Source of the DNA: CAVVMA01 sp963788205
GTDB lineage: Bacteria > Desulfobacterota > Binatia > Binatales > Binataceae
Reading direction: 5' to 3'
Assembly: GCA_963788205.1 (NCBI GenBank)
Contig: CAWBGG010000006.1
Location: 186,001-250,000, forward strand
Length of the DNA: 64,000 bases
Made by a program: the position numbers and the translations under genes. Shown one piece after another: positions 1-8,199 of the stretch (position 1 is the stretch's first letter; each line of letters opens with the position of its first letter). The notes beneath the pieces were generated by a model. The model had not been told where the DNA came from. It made no database searches and saw only the letters and a program-made list of their open reading frames with translations.

Positions 1-1278
1 ATCTGACTGAGGAGAAGGTCTTCAGCCTGTCGCCGCAATCAGTCCAGATCGTCAAGTCGCTCGACAAGCCGCTCAAGATGTACGGCTTCTTCGAGGGTGG
101 TCACAATCCGGTGGCGCAGAGCCTGTACGACAACTATGCCTACGCCTCGCACCACGTCACGGGCGAGATCGTCGACCCGGACCAGCATCCCGAACTCGCC
201 GAGCGCTTCAAAGTCACCGTGATGGGCACGACCCACCTCCAGTACGGTGGCGAAGATGGACAGGGCACCAATGTCAACGAGCTCACCGAGGAAGCGCTGA
301 CCAACGCCATAATCAAGCTCACCAAGAGCGGCAAGCAAGAGCCTCTGCTTCAGCGAAGGCCATGGCGAGCCCGACCCCGACGATAGCGGCAGTGGCACCG
401 GCTTCGGCGAGCTGGGCAAGGCGCTGGAGGGCGAGGGCTACGAGATCAAGAAGGTCCTGCTCGCCACCGTCGCCGACGTTCCCGCCGATTGCACGATGAT
501 GGTCGTTGCCGGGCCGGTCAAGCCGATGCTTCCGCATGAGTTCGACGAGTTAACCGATTACCTGCGCAAGAAAGGCAAGCTGCTCGTGATGCTGCGGCCG
601 GATCGTCCCGACCAGCCGTTCGACGAGTCCGGGCTGATCAAGTTTGTCGGCGACTGGGGCGTCAAGCCGGGCAAGGACATCGTCGTCGACCAGGTAGTAC
701 GGCTGTTCGCGGGCCCGGCGCTGGGACTCAATCCGCTCGTCGATAGCTACGGGGTCCATCCGATCACTCACGACTTCAACCAGCGCACCGTGTTCCCGAT
801 GACCCGCTCGGTCGAGCCTGACGAGTCGCCGAAGGCCGGGCTGACCGTCACCGGGCTGGCCAAAACCAGCGACACTTCGTGGGGCGAGACCAATCTGAAA
901 GAGCTGTTCGAGCATCAGACCGCCAAGCTCGATGCCGACGATCGCCGCGGACCGATAACCGTGAGCAGCGCGGTCGAGGCCAATCTGAAGACGCTCAATC
1001 TTGGCGACGGGACGGCACGCCTGGTGGTCTTCGGCAGCACCGATTACGGCACCAACCAGTACATCAATGAGTTCTACAACCGCGACTTTTTCGTCAACGC
1101 GGTCGACTGGCTGGCCGGCGAGGAAAACCAGATTTCGATTCGGCCGCGCACGCTGCGCTCTTCCCGCTTCAGCCTCACGGTCGATCAGTTTGCGGTCGTG
1201 TTCGCGCTGTCGGTGCTCTTGCTGCCGGAGTTCCTGCTGATCGCCGGGATAGTCGTGTGGTGGGAGCGGCGTAACTAG
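1..1278 (+). CDS. GldG-like ABC-transport auxiliary protein, 5' partial and frameshifted
   Basis: This is the C-terminal part of a GldG-family protein, the substrate-binding-like auxiliary subunit found beside gliding-type ABC permeases. The reading frame enters from the left edge in frame 3 and shows family-like stretches such as SLSPQSVQIVKSLDKPLKMY. At about 333-348 the coding moves one frame: upstream text ends near KSGKQ and resumes as CFSEGHGEP, which is the conserved turn of the family. One extra base, or two missing, explains it. The downstream part ends with a hydrophobic segment (about 20 residues) and a short basic tail, as expected for a single membrane anchor. The next gene, 24 bases on, is DUF4340, the usual partner. 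The ATP-binding and permease genes would lie to the left. The domain call is confident; whether the shift is real is not known. Confidence 0.85.
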
Positions 1279-1302
1279 GCGGTCGGCGTCGGCTCGAGCG
1301 GG

Positions 1303-2724
1303 ATGCAACTCCGCAGAACGATCATAGCCCTGGTGCTGCTCGCGCTGGTCGGCGCGGTGGCCTACCTGGTATCGAAGCGCGAGCCGGTGGAGACCTCCAC
1401 CAAGCTCTTCAAGATCGAACAGGCCGACATCACCGGGATCGATCTTAAATATCCCGACCGGGAAATCGAGATTGCCCGCGACCAAAGCGGCAAATGGCAG
1501 ATAGTCAAGCCGATTAAGACCGACGCCGATCAGACCACCTGCGATAATCTGGCCCGCGCGATCGCCGATTGCGAGCTCAAGAAAACGCTCGAGGGACAGC
1601 CGGCCGATCTGAAACCGTTCGGGCTCGACAAGCCGCTAGTGGTGGTCACGGTCACGACCAAGAGCAAGGGTGTGCTACCGTCGATCCTGGTCGGCAAGAA
1701 CACACCGGTGGGCTTCGCCGCTTACATCAGGACCAGCGACAAGCCGGCGGTGCTGCTCACCAGCTCGGCCTTTCCGCCCGGGATGCAAAAGAAGGTTGAC
1801 GATCTGCGCGATCGCGACTTGATGACCTTCAAGGTCGACGACGTGCAGAGGCTCGTGCTCGAACCCGACCGCGGTCCGGCGATCGAGATCGATCGCGACC
1901 ACGATCAGTGGAACATCGTGCAGCCCGCCAAATATCCCGCTGACTCGACCGAGGTGCATCAGATTCTGAGCCAGCTCGCCAACTCCAAAATCGCCGACTT
2001 CATCTCGGACGCGCCGACCAGCGTCACGCAGTACGGGCTCGGGCACCCGCACGTGACCGTCACCGTGTTCACCGGCAAGGAGAACGCGCGCCAATCGCTG
2101 CTGTTTGGTTTCAAGCAGTCCGAGCAGGGCAAGGACGGTATCTACGTGCGCCGCGGCGAAAGCAGCCCGGTCTACACGGTTCATCCTTACGTGATGTCCG
2201 ACGTGAACAAGGACCTGATCGATCTGCGCGACAAGACCGTGCTCGAGGTGAAGCCGGCCGACGTCCATCGGATCGAGGTCGTGGCCGGCGCGAAGAAGTT
2301 CGCGCTTGAACGAACTCCAGCCAACCAATGGCAGCTCGCCGACGGCGCCAGCGGCAGCGCCGATTTGCCGCTGGTCGAGCGCTTTCTGAGCACGATCCAG
2401 TTTCTCAAGGGTTCGGCGATTGCCGCCGACCCGATGACCGATCCGAAAAAGTTCGGCCTCGACAAGCCGGCCGTGGAGATCGCGTTGACCGGAAAGGACG
2501 GCAAGAATCTCGGCACGATCAAGCTGGCCAAGATGGAGCAGGAAGCCTACGAAGGCAACAAGCCCGTATCGAGCGGACGCTTCGTCTACTATGTGAGCTC
2601 CAGCCAGGGCACACCGGTCTACACGATCGACGACTTCAACTTCGACCAGCTCAACAGGACCGCCGCCGAGTTCCACTCGCACGCCACCCCCGCAGCTACC
2701 GCAACGCTTCGGCCCGGTTCCTGA
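1303..2724 (+). CDS. DUF4340 domain-containing membrane-anchored protein
   Basis: 473 residues, starting with a basic residue and one hydrophobic segment (about residues 6-22), so probably anchored in the inner membrane with a large periplasmic part. The periplasmic part is built of three similar modules. Each contains a motif of the type FGLDKP or YGLGHP followed by beta strands (near residues 106, 245 and 385), and the modules are separated by segments of the type DLRDRDLMTFKVDDVQRL. This internal repetition is typical of DUF4340 proteins. The family is found next to GldG-like auxiliary subunits of ABC transporters, exactly the context here, and is thought to act with them; its molecular role is not established. 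The start follows the previous stop by 24 bases. Confidence 0.88.
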   Translation: MQLRRTIIALVLLALVGAVAYLVSKREPVETSTKLFKIEQADITGIDLKYPDREIEIARDQSGKWQIVKPIKTDADQTTCDNLARAIADCELKKTLEGQPADLKPFGLDKPLVVVTVTTKSKGVLPSILVGKNTPVGFAAYIRTSDKPAVLLTSSAFPPGMQKKVDDLRDRDLMTFKVDDVQRLVLEPDRGPAIEIDRDHDQWNIVQPAKYPADSTEVHQILSQLANSKIADFISDAPTSVTQYGLGHPHVTVTVFTGKENARQSLLFGFKQSEQGKDGIYVRRGESSPVYTVHPYVMSDVNKDLIDLRDKTVLEVKPADVHRIEVVAGAKKFALERTPANQWQLADGASGSADLPLVERFLSTIQFLKGSAIAADPMTDPKKFGLDKPAVEIALTGKDGKNLGTIKLAKMEQEAYEGNKPVSSGRFVYYVSSSQGTPVYTIDDFNFDQLNRTAAEFHSHATPAATATLRPGS

Positions 2725-2761
2725 TCCTGACCCGCCAGAAACGGGTGAACGAGATGCCGGA

Positions 2762-3043
2762 TTAAACGAGTTCCAGCCTTTTAAGCTTCAGCCGGTCGGC
2801 GCGGACGTGGGCAAGATCGTACTGCGCCTGTTGCACAAGCCAGCTTTCTGCGCTGCCACCGAAAACCTTCGAGAGCCTCACGGCCATTTCGGGCGATATG
2901 CCGCGCTTCTCGTTCACGAGTTCCGATAGGGTGGTGCGCGTCACTCCAAGGGCGGCGGCGGCGTCCGTGATGCTCAAGCCCAAAGGCTCAATGCACTGGC
3001 GGAGTACAAAGCCTCCGGGGTGGGGTGGGTTCTTCATCGGCAT
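2762..3043 (-). CDS. HigA-family XRE antitoxin-like regulator, apparently without toxin
   Basis: 93 residues from the ATG at 3043 (an ATG two codons further in, at 3037, gives the family's common MKNPPHPG start). It matches the HigA/VapI type of addiction-module antitoxin: the N-terminal NPPHPG motif, then an XRE helix-turn-helix (about residues 24-63, with ITDAAAALGVTRTTLSELVN) and a C-terminal WLVQQAQYDL segment. HigA proteins bind their own promoter and neutralise the HigB RNase. In the normal order higB lies just upstream of higA. Here the upstream DNA is the promoter region and a HAD gene on the other strand, with no RelE-like reading frame, so the partner is missing. A palindrome overlaps the start region. 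It may now be a stand-alone repressor. Confidence 0.85.
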   Translation of the reverse strand: MPMKNPPHPGGFVLRQCIEPLGLSITDAAAALGVTRTTLSELVNEKRGISPEMAVRLSKVFGGSAESWLVQQAQYDLAHVRADRLKLKRLELV

Positions 3044-3049
3044 TTCGTA

Positions 3050-3067
3050 ATGCGTAATGTAACGCAT
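3050..3067. promoter_or_regulatory. Candidate HigA operator palindrome
   Basis: A perfect 6-6-6 inverted repeat, ATGCGT-AATGTA-ACGCAT, lies 7-24 bases upstream of the likely start of the HigA-like gene. The TAATGYG element is also repeated directly. HigA proteins bind inverted repeats over their own start region, so autoregulation is plausible; binding is inferred from position only. Confidence 0.45.
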
Positions 3068-3192
3068 GTCAAGAACAATTCCGAAACGGGAACGGACGAG
3101 AGGGTTAGGCGCAAGTCGCCACAACTTTTCCCTGATCAAGCAGGCGTGGCTATAGCCGCTTCGGTGCGGCAGCCTGCTACCATGCTTGTGGC

Positions 3193-3852
3193 ATGGTCGA
3201 AGCGATCCTGTGGGACAATGACGGCGTCCTGGTGGACACCGAGGGCCTGTTCTTCGCGGCCACGCGCGACGTGCTCGCGCGGGCACAGGTCGTCCTGACA
3301 CGCGAGGTCTATCTCGACTTCGCGATGGGGAGCGGGCGGAGCGTGTTCGAGTTGGCCAAGGCGCGCGGATGGACGCCCGACGACATTGCGGCGGCCCGAC
3401 GCGAACGCGACGCCGCCTACGCCGCGCTGTTGCGCAGCAGGCCGTCCCTGGCGATCGATGGAATAGCCGAGACCTTGCAGGCGTTGCACGGACGGGCCCG
3501 GATGGCGGTCGTCACCAGCACTTCGCGCGAGCATTTTGAGCTGGCTCACCGGCGCACCGGCATGAGGCGATTCTTCGAGGTCGTCGTCGCGCACGAGGAC
3601 TACGCCCAAGCCAAGCCGCATCCCGAGCCCTATCTGACCGCATTGCGCCGGCTCGGATTGCATCCCGGCCGATGCGTCGCGATAGAGGATTCAGAGCGCG
3701 GGCTTACCGCAGCGACGCGCGCCGGTCTGCGATGCATTGTTATCCCGAACGAGCTCACGCGCGGATGCGCTTTCTCGGGCGCGTCGGCGGTACTCGCCGA
3801 TAGCAGAGCACTCCTGGCTACGCTCGCTTCATTTCAAGCGGACATACTGTAG
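3193..3852 (+). CDS. HAD-IA family hydrolase (beta-phosphoglucomutase/phosphatase type)
   Basis: 219 residues. The HAD motifs are complete: motif I WDNDGVLVDTE (nucleophile D8, acid/base D10), motif II VVTSTS (T108/S109), motif III K141 in AKPHPEPY, and motif IV IEDSERG (E165, D166). A helical cap sits between motifs I and II (about residues 15-85), as in the beta-phosphoglucomutase/phosphoglycolate phosphatase subfamily. It should hydrolyse or transfer a phosphate on a small cytosolic sugar or organic phosphate; the substrate cannot be read from the sequence. It stands alone, divergent from the HigA-like gene. The ATG at 3193 is preceded by TACCAT nine bases upstream and no clear ribosome binding site, so a leaderless start is possible. 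Confidence 0.9.
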   Translation: MVEAILWDNDGVLVDTEGLFFAATRDVLARAQVVLTREVYLDFAMGSGRSVFELAKARGWTPDDIAAARRERDAAYAALLRSRPSLAIDGIAETLQALHGRARMAVVTSTSREHFELAHRRTGMRRFFEVVVAHEDYAQAKPHPEPYLTALRRLGLHPGRCVAIEDSERGLTAATRAGLRCIVIPNELTRGCAFSGASAVLADSRALLATLASFQADIL

Positions 3853-3873
3853 CGAGAATCAGTCATACTGTAG
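3843..3873. repeat. Direct repeat CATACTGTAG, two copies 21 bases apart
   Basis: CATACTGTAG occurs at 3843-3852 and 3864-3873. The first copy contains the stop codon of the HAD gene. The spacing equals two helical turns. The rest of the 243-base interval up to 4095 holds imperfect GC-rich repeats (GCAAAGCGGC and GCAAAGCCGC) and a perfect TATAAT at 3990-3995 that could be the -10 box of the following hydrolase gene. No other feature was recognised there. Confidence 0.35.
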
Positions 3874-4095
3874 AGAGTAGCTGCGAGGTGGATTCGGCCG
3901 CCTTGCAAAGCGGCGATTGCGCAGTCGCAAAGCCGCACACCAAGCCAGTCACCTGGCGACTGCCGTCGCGGCTTTTAACATCCATTAGCTATAATAGCCC
4001 CTATTCATGATGTTCAGAGCGATCGGTACATCTTGTGCTTTCACACAGATCGGTACGAGGGCCTCTGTTTCGTCTAACTGGTAGAGGCAAGGGCG

Positions 4096-4941
4096 ATGGG
4101 GCTGGGAAATCTGCTTGGTGAGCTTCGAGTTGTCCGCGAACTGGTGACATTCGCCACCGATACGATCTTGAACCCTGACTCCTGCGAGAGTCTCTATCGT
4201 TCGGAAAACGGTGCGACGCCTGCCGGCATCCTGCTGATTCCGGGATTCATGGCCAGCGACGTGACTCTCTATCCGCTGGCACGCCGGCTCGAGCTGGTGG
4301 GCCATCGGGTGTTCTTCGGCGGGATCTGGTGCAACGCCGACTGTCCGGTTCAGACCGTGCAGAATCTCGAGCAAGTGTTGCGCGATGCGGCCCAGGCGAC
4401 CGGTGACAAGGTAATCGCGATCGGCCACTCCTTGGGCGGTATCTATGCGCGCGAGCTGGCCAAGCTCTTCCCCGAGCTGGTCGAGCGCGCGATTCTGCTG
4501 GGCGCGCCGCTGAAACATCCGGTCGAAAGCACTAACCATCCGATCAAGGCGATGGCGACTATGATGGTGAACTTGCATCGGGCCTGCCTCCATGGGTTCG
4601 GGCTATTTCACGAGCAGGCGCTGAGATTGCCGCAGGTTCCGCCGGAAGTGCCGGAGACAATCGTCTATACCCGGAGCGACGGTGTCGTGGACTGGCGAAG
4701 CTGCCTGGAGAGCGGTCCCTGCGTGGAAGCGATCGAGGTCTCGGGAAGCCACTGCGGACTCGCGATGAACGTGGAAGTCTGGAACGTGATCAAGAGCCGC
4801 CTCGGTCGCGCGTCCGCAAGTCCCAGAATGCGAACCCGCGCGCGCGACGCGATGCGGCGCCTTCCGTCAGTGCTCAAGCGGCCAGGCCATTTCAGGCCGC
4901 CGTATCTTCACCTGGTCAAACGCCCCCCGACCGCGGCCTGA
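4096..4941 (+). CDS. Alpha/beta-hydrolase (lipase-like)
   Basis: 281 residues with an alpha/beta-hydrolase core. The oxyanion-hole region is LLIPGFMAS (about 46-54), the nucleophile elbow is GHSLGG with S112, and a plausible triad is completed by D195 (TRSDGVVDW) and H219 (SGSHCGLAMN). The Ser-Asp-His order and the GHSLGG elbow resemble bacterial triacylglycerol-lipase/PGAP1-like proteins that act on lipids or long-chain esters. There is no signal peptide, so it probably acts in the cytosol or at the membrane surface. The last 40 residues are basic and poorly conserved. It is followed by, but not coupled to, an O-methyltransferase gene. Substrate unknown. Confidence 0.85.
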   Translation: MGLGNLLGELRVVRELVTFATDTILNPDSCESLYRSENGATPAGILLIPGFMASDVTLYPLARRLELVGHRVFFGGIWCNADCPVQTVQNLEQVLRDAAQATGDKVIAIGHSLGGIYARELAKLFPELVERAILLGAPLKHPVESTNHPIKAMATMMVNLHRACLHGFGLFHEQALRLPQVPPEVPETIVYTRSDGVVDWRSCLESGPCVEAIEVSGSHCGLAMNVEVWNVIKSRLGRASASPRMRTRARDAMRRLPSVLKRPGHFRPPYLHLVKRPPTAA

Positions 4942-5071
4942 CTTCCTGCTCGCCTGAGTGTTCGGTACATTCTTCGGCTGAATATCGAATGTCCGCACGG
5001 CGCGCGCCGTAACTTCACGCGCACTCGCAAGTTTTACTATCTGGGGTGCATCTGCTCTAAGGAGAATCGTC

Positions 5072-6118
5072 ATGCCGTCACAGGACAAAGTTCCACCGCC
5101 CAGCGCGATGCCGCTCTCGCTGGGTCTCTACCAGATGGCGACGGGCCACTACTATTCGCTGGCGCTCGGCGTCGTCGCGAAAATGAAGATCGCCGACCTC
5201 CTTAAGGATGGTCCGCGGCACTACGATGATCTCGCCAGGGCGGCCGGCGCGCACGGGCCGTCGCTCAATCGCGTGCTGCGCCTGCTGGCCAGCGCGGGCG
5301 TGTTCGAGGAGCAGGAGGGCGGCAAGTTCGTCCTCACGGGCCTGGGGCAATATCTGCGCAGCGACGTGCCGGGCTCGATGCGCGCTTCGGTGCTGCTCTT
5401 CAGCGGCACTCATCAAGCGTGGCAGGAGCTCGAATACTGCGTGCAGACCGGCGAGCCCTGGTTTCACCGCACTGATCCCACCGCTGACGGCTTTGCGCTC
5501 ATGGCGCAGAATCCCGAGCAGCTTAAGATTTTCGATCAGGCGATGGCGACTTTCGCGCCGATGACCTCGGCCGCGGTGGCTGCGTCATATGATTTCTCGA
5601 CTTTCGGTACGGTCGTGGACGTGGGCGGCGGCAACGGGGCCTTGCTGATCGGAATTCTCAAGGCGAATCCGGATTTGCGCGGAATCGTCTTCGATCAGCC
5701 GCACGCCGCCGAAAAAGCGGCGGGCAACATCGCGGCGGCCGGCCTGGAATCACGCTGCCAGGCGGTCGGCGGCGACTTCTTCAAGTCCGTGCCGCCCAAC
5801 TGCGACGCTTACCTGCTCAAGCACGTGATTCACGACTGGAACGACGATCGTGCGCTGGCGATTTTGAAGAACTGTCATCGCGTTATGGGTCCCGACAGCA
5901 AACTGCTGATCATCGAGGGCGTCTATCCGCCGCGTATCGATCAATCGGACTCGAGTCAGGGCGCGGCGCGAAACGACGTTAACATGCTGGTCTGCACCGG
6001 CGGCCGGCAGCGCTCGGAAGCCGAATTCCGCTCGCTCTACGACACGGCCGGGTTCAGGTTGACCAGAATAGTCCCGACTCCGGCCCGCGTGTGCGTGATC
6101 GAAGGAGCGCGCGCTTAG
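5072..6118 (+). CDS. O-methyltransferase family 2 (COMT-like, SAM-dependent)
   Basis: 348 residues. An N-terminal winged-helix dimerisation domain (about residues 15-100, with LNRVLRLLASAGVFEE) precedes a class I SAM-binding domain: motif I VVDVGGGNG (181-189), then IVFDQPH (post I), and LKHVIHDWND (249-258) with the likely catalytic H254. This is the layout of plant COMT, bacterial polyketide O-methyltransferases and hydroxyneurosporene methyltransferase. It should methylate a hydroxyl group on a small aromatic or polyketide-like acceptor. A clear ribosome binding site (AAGGAG, 8 bases before the ATG) supports the start. The gene stands between a lipase-like hydrolase and glycine oxidase; the neighbours do not point to a pathway. 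Confidence 0.9.
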   Translation: MPSQDKVPPPSAMPLSLGLYQMATGHYYSLALGVVAKMKIADLLKDGPRHYDDLARAAGAHGPSLNRVLRLLASAGVFEEQEGGKFVLTGLGQYLRSDVPGSMRASVLLFSGTHQAWQELEYCVQTGEPWFHRTDPTADGFALMAQNPEQLKIFDQAMATFAPMTSAAVAASYDFSTFGTVVDVGGGNGALLIGILKANPDLRGIVFDQPHAAEKAAGNIAAAGLESRCQAVGGDFFKSVPPNCDAYLLKHVIHDWNDDRALAILKNCHRVMGPDSKLLIIEGVYPPRIDQSDSSQGAARNDVNMLVCTGGRQRSEAEFRSLYDTAGFRLTRIVPTPARVCVIEGARA

Positions 6119-6172
6119 GTTTGGCCCGCTGTTCCGCACGCCGGCGTGCACCGCTAAGCTGTAGAGGGCGGC

Positions 6173-7306
6173 ATGATGAAAGCGGTCATAATCGGCGGCG
6201 GAATTATCGGCGCTTCTATCGCGTGGCGGCTGGGCCTCGACGGCGTCGTGGCCACCGTTTTGGAGCGCGGCAGGCTCGGCCAAGAAGCGTCGTGGGCCGC
6301 CGCTGGGCTGATCGGACCGCAGGCTGAAGCGCATGAGCCGGGGCCGTTCTTTGATCTCTGCGTACGTGGCAAGCACGCTTTCGACGCGATCATCGAGCGG
6401 CTCATCCACGAGAGCGGCGTCGACCCCGAGTACGACAGTCACGGCGTGATCTACGCCGCTTTCACCGGCGAGCAGCGCGCCGAGTTGACCGAGCGCGCGC
6501 GATGGCAGCGGGCCGCCGGGGCGTCCGTCGAGGAGCTGACCTCTGCGCAGGCTCGCGGGCTGGAGCCGGCGCTATCCGCCGAAATAATCTACGCCCTGCA
6601 CATGCCGACCAATCGCCGCGTCGAGAATCGCAAACTCACGCAGGCGTACATCAATGCCGCCGTGAAGGCTGGCGCCACCTTCCACGAGGGCGAACGAGTC
6701 GAGGCGATCGTCGGCGCCGGAACGCGCGCGACCGGCGTTTGCACCGCCGCCGGCGTGCTCCACGAGGCCGATGTGATCGTCAACGCGGCGGGTGCGTGGG
6801 CCGGCGAGATTCGCGGGCTTGAAGCCGACGCGATCCATTTCCGACCCGTGCGCGGCCAGGTCGTATGCTTCGAGACCCGGCCGGGACTGATCGGCCGGTC
6901 GCTGTTCTCCGCCGATGGGATCCTCGTGCCGCGCCGCGACGGTCGCCTGCTCGCCGGCTCGGTGTTCGAGGAAGCCGGCTTCAACAAGAGCGTTACCCTG
7001 GACGGGCTCGAACGAATCACTCGCGCCGTCCACACGATGGTTCCGTCGCTGGACGCGATTCCATTTCGAGAGGCGTGGGCCGGGCTGCGTCCGGCTACTG
7101 ACGACCTGATGCCCGTGATTGGCCGTTCACCTGCACTTGCCAACGTGCTGTACGCGGCCGGCCATTTCAGGAGCGGAATTTTGCTTTCTGCTCTGACCGG
7201 CGAGGCAATCGCCGACCTGGTCGGAGGGCGCCAACCGCCGCCGGAGATCGCCTGCTGTTCTCCCGCCCGCTTCGGCCCGCAGCCCGAGAATCGGAGCACC
7301 TCGTGA
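6173..7306 (+). CDS. thiO: Glycine oxidase ThiO (FAD-dependent amine oxidase)
   Basis: 377 residues of the D-amino-acid oxidase fold. The FAD-binding motif IIGGGIIGASIAWRL opens the protein, followed by LERGRLGQEASWAAAGLIGPQ, which is the signature of ThiO-type glycine oxidases. The C-terminal part contains GLRPATDDLMPVIG and AAGHFRSGILLSALTGE, typical of the same family. ThiO oxidises glycine to iminoglycine for the thiazole ring of thiamine. No thiG, thiS or thiE gene is visible nearby, so the assignment rests on family similarity alone. ATG codons occur at 6173 and 6176. The stop overlaps the GTG start of the next gene by four bases (GTGA), so the two are translationally coupled. Confidence 0.87.
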   Translation: MMKAVIIGGGIIGASIAWRLGLDGVVATVLERGRLGQEASWAAAGLIGPQAEAHEPGPFFDLCVRGKHAFDAIIERLIHESGVDPEYDSHGVIYAAFTGEQRAELTERARWQRAAGASVEELTSAQARGLEPALSAEIIYALHMPTNRRVENRKLTQAYINAAVKAGATFHEGERVEAIVGAGTRATGVCTAAGVLHEADVIVNAAGAWAGEIRGLEADAIHFRPVRGQVVCFETRPGLIGRSLFSADGILVPRRDGRLLAGSVFEEAGFNKSVTLDGLERITRAVHTMVPSLDAIPFREAWAGLRPATDDLMPVIGRSPALANVLYAAGHFRSGILLSALTGEAIADLVGGRQPPPEIACCSPARFGPQPENRSTS

Positions 7307-7659
7307 AGGTGCTCGGACTGGTCCGCGACCTGTTCTTTCGCGCCAAGATCGACGCGGTTGCGCGCGCGACCGGCGCCGGCGTCTCCTATGCTTCGAGCCT
7401 GGATTCGGCGCTCAGGCAATGCGCGGACGACTCGTTCTCGATGGTCTTTGCCGATCTGTCCGATGCGTCGCTGGCCGGGGCCGAAACGGTGGCGCGCCTG
7501 CGTGCCGCCGCGCCCAACGCGCGGCTGGTCGGGTTCGCCTCGCACGTCAACGTCAAAGTGCTCCGCGCGGCGCGCGACGCCGGGTTTGATCAGACCCTTT
7601 CGCGCGAGCAGTTCACGGCGCAGCTTCCAGACCTGTTGTCGCTCGGTTGCTCTTCGTGA
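7303..7659 (+). CDS. Small receiver-like protein coupled to thiO
   Basis: 118 residues starting at a GTG inside the stop of thiO (GTGA overlap). The secondary-structure pattern looks like a CheY-type receiver: a first beta strand MKVLGLVRDL, a third-strand-like segment FSMVFADLSD (about 45-54), a RLVGFASHV strand and a final QTLSREQFTAQLPDLL segment. The paired acidic residues at the start of a receiver are absent, and the putative acceptor aspartate sits in ADLSD with no confident lysine. It may be a divergent, non-phosphorylated receiver or an unrelated Rossmann-like domain. The function is not recognised; coupling suggests it is made together with glycine oxidase. Confidence 0.65.
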   Translation: MKVLGLVRDLFFRAKIDAVARATGAGVSYASSLDSALRQCADDSFSMVFADLSDASLAGAETVARLRAAAPNARLVGFASHVNVKVLRAARDAGFDQTLSREQFTAQLPDLLSLGCSS

Positions 7660-7823
7660 CTATAAGTCGGGTTTTCCAACGTACAGGCAATCCTATGGCG
7701 GCGGTTGTCTGGACGATCCTCGGTCGCCAAGGGGCTGCGATCCCACCTCGGCGCGGGCCGCTGTAACCTGAGCCCGCCCCGAGCGTCCTTCAAGTATTGA
7801 ACGCGTTGAGGAGGTAAGGGTAC

Positions 7824-8180
7824 GTGCCCGAGGAATCAACTGGCAGTCAGAGCCCGCATAACGGCGGAGCGCAAGAGCGGCTCGAAAGGCGCCTGGACCG
7901 GATCGAAATTGAAATCCTGCGCGAGAATCGATGGTGGCGAGGCGGCTTGATCGCCGCACTGGTGCTGCTGGCATTGGCGATTCTGGTTGCGGGGCATCAT
8001 CGCCGGCCGCGCGGCATGGGACCGATGGGGCCGGCAGGGTGGGGCACCCAGATGCCCTACGGACAATTCGGCGGCGGCTATCCTCCGCCGTGGGCTTCCC
8101 GCGGCCGCGGTGGATGCGGCTGCGATGGAGACGGAGCGCACGGTCCCGGCGGGCCGAGACCCGGACCCGAAGGCCGGTAG
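7824..8180 (+). CDS. Small single-pass membrane protein, Gly/Pro-rich tail
   Basis: 118 residues from a GTG with an AGGAGG ribosome binding site about ten bases upstream. Residues 17-34 are a charged, probably helical segment (QERLERRLDRIEIEILREN), followed by one hydrophobic membrane segment (about 39-56), then a tail rich in Gly, Pro, Met and Arg with a CGCDGD turn. No known domain was recognised. It is convergent with the glycosyltransferase gene that ends 20 bases further on. The good ribosome binding site and the clear topology support a real gene. Confidence 0.6.
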   Translation: MPEESTGSQSPHNGGAQERLERRLDRIEIEILRENRWWRGGLIAALVLLALAILVAGHHRRPRGMGPMGPAGWGTQMPYGQFGGGYPPPWASRGRGGCGCDGDGAHGPGGPRPGPEGR

Positions 8181-8199
8181 TCGTGCGGTGGGTGCCGCT

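Noticed and set aside
2762..3301. 179-codon version of the HigA-like gene
   Set aside because: The first 86 codons are opposite the HAD gene and its promoter and encode an Arg/Pro-rich segment. The family start is at 3043 or 3037.
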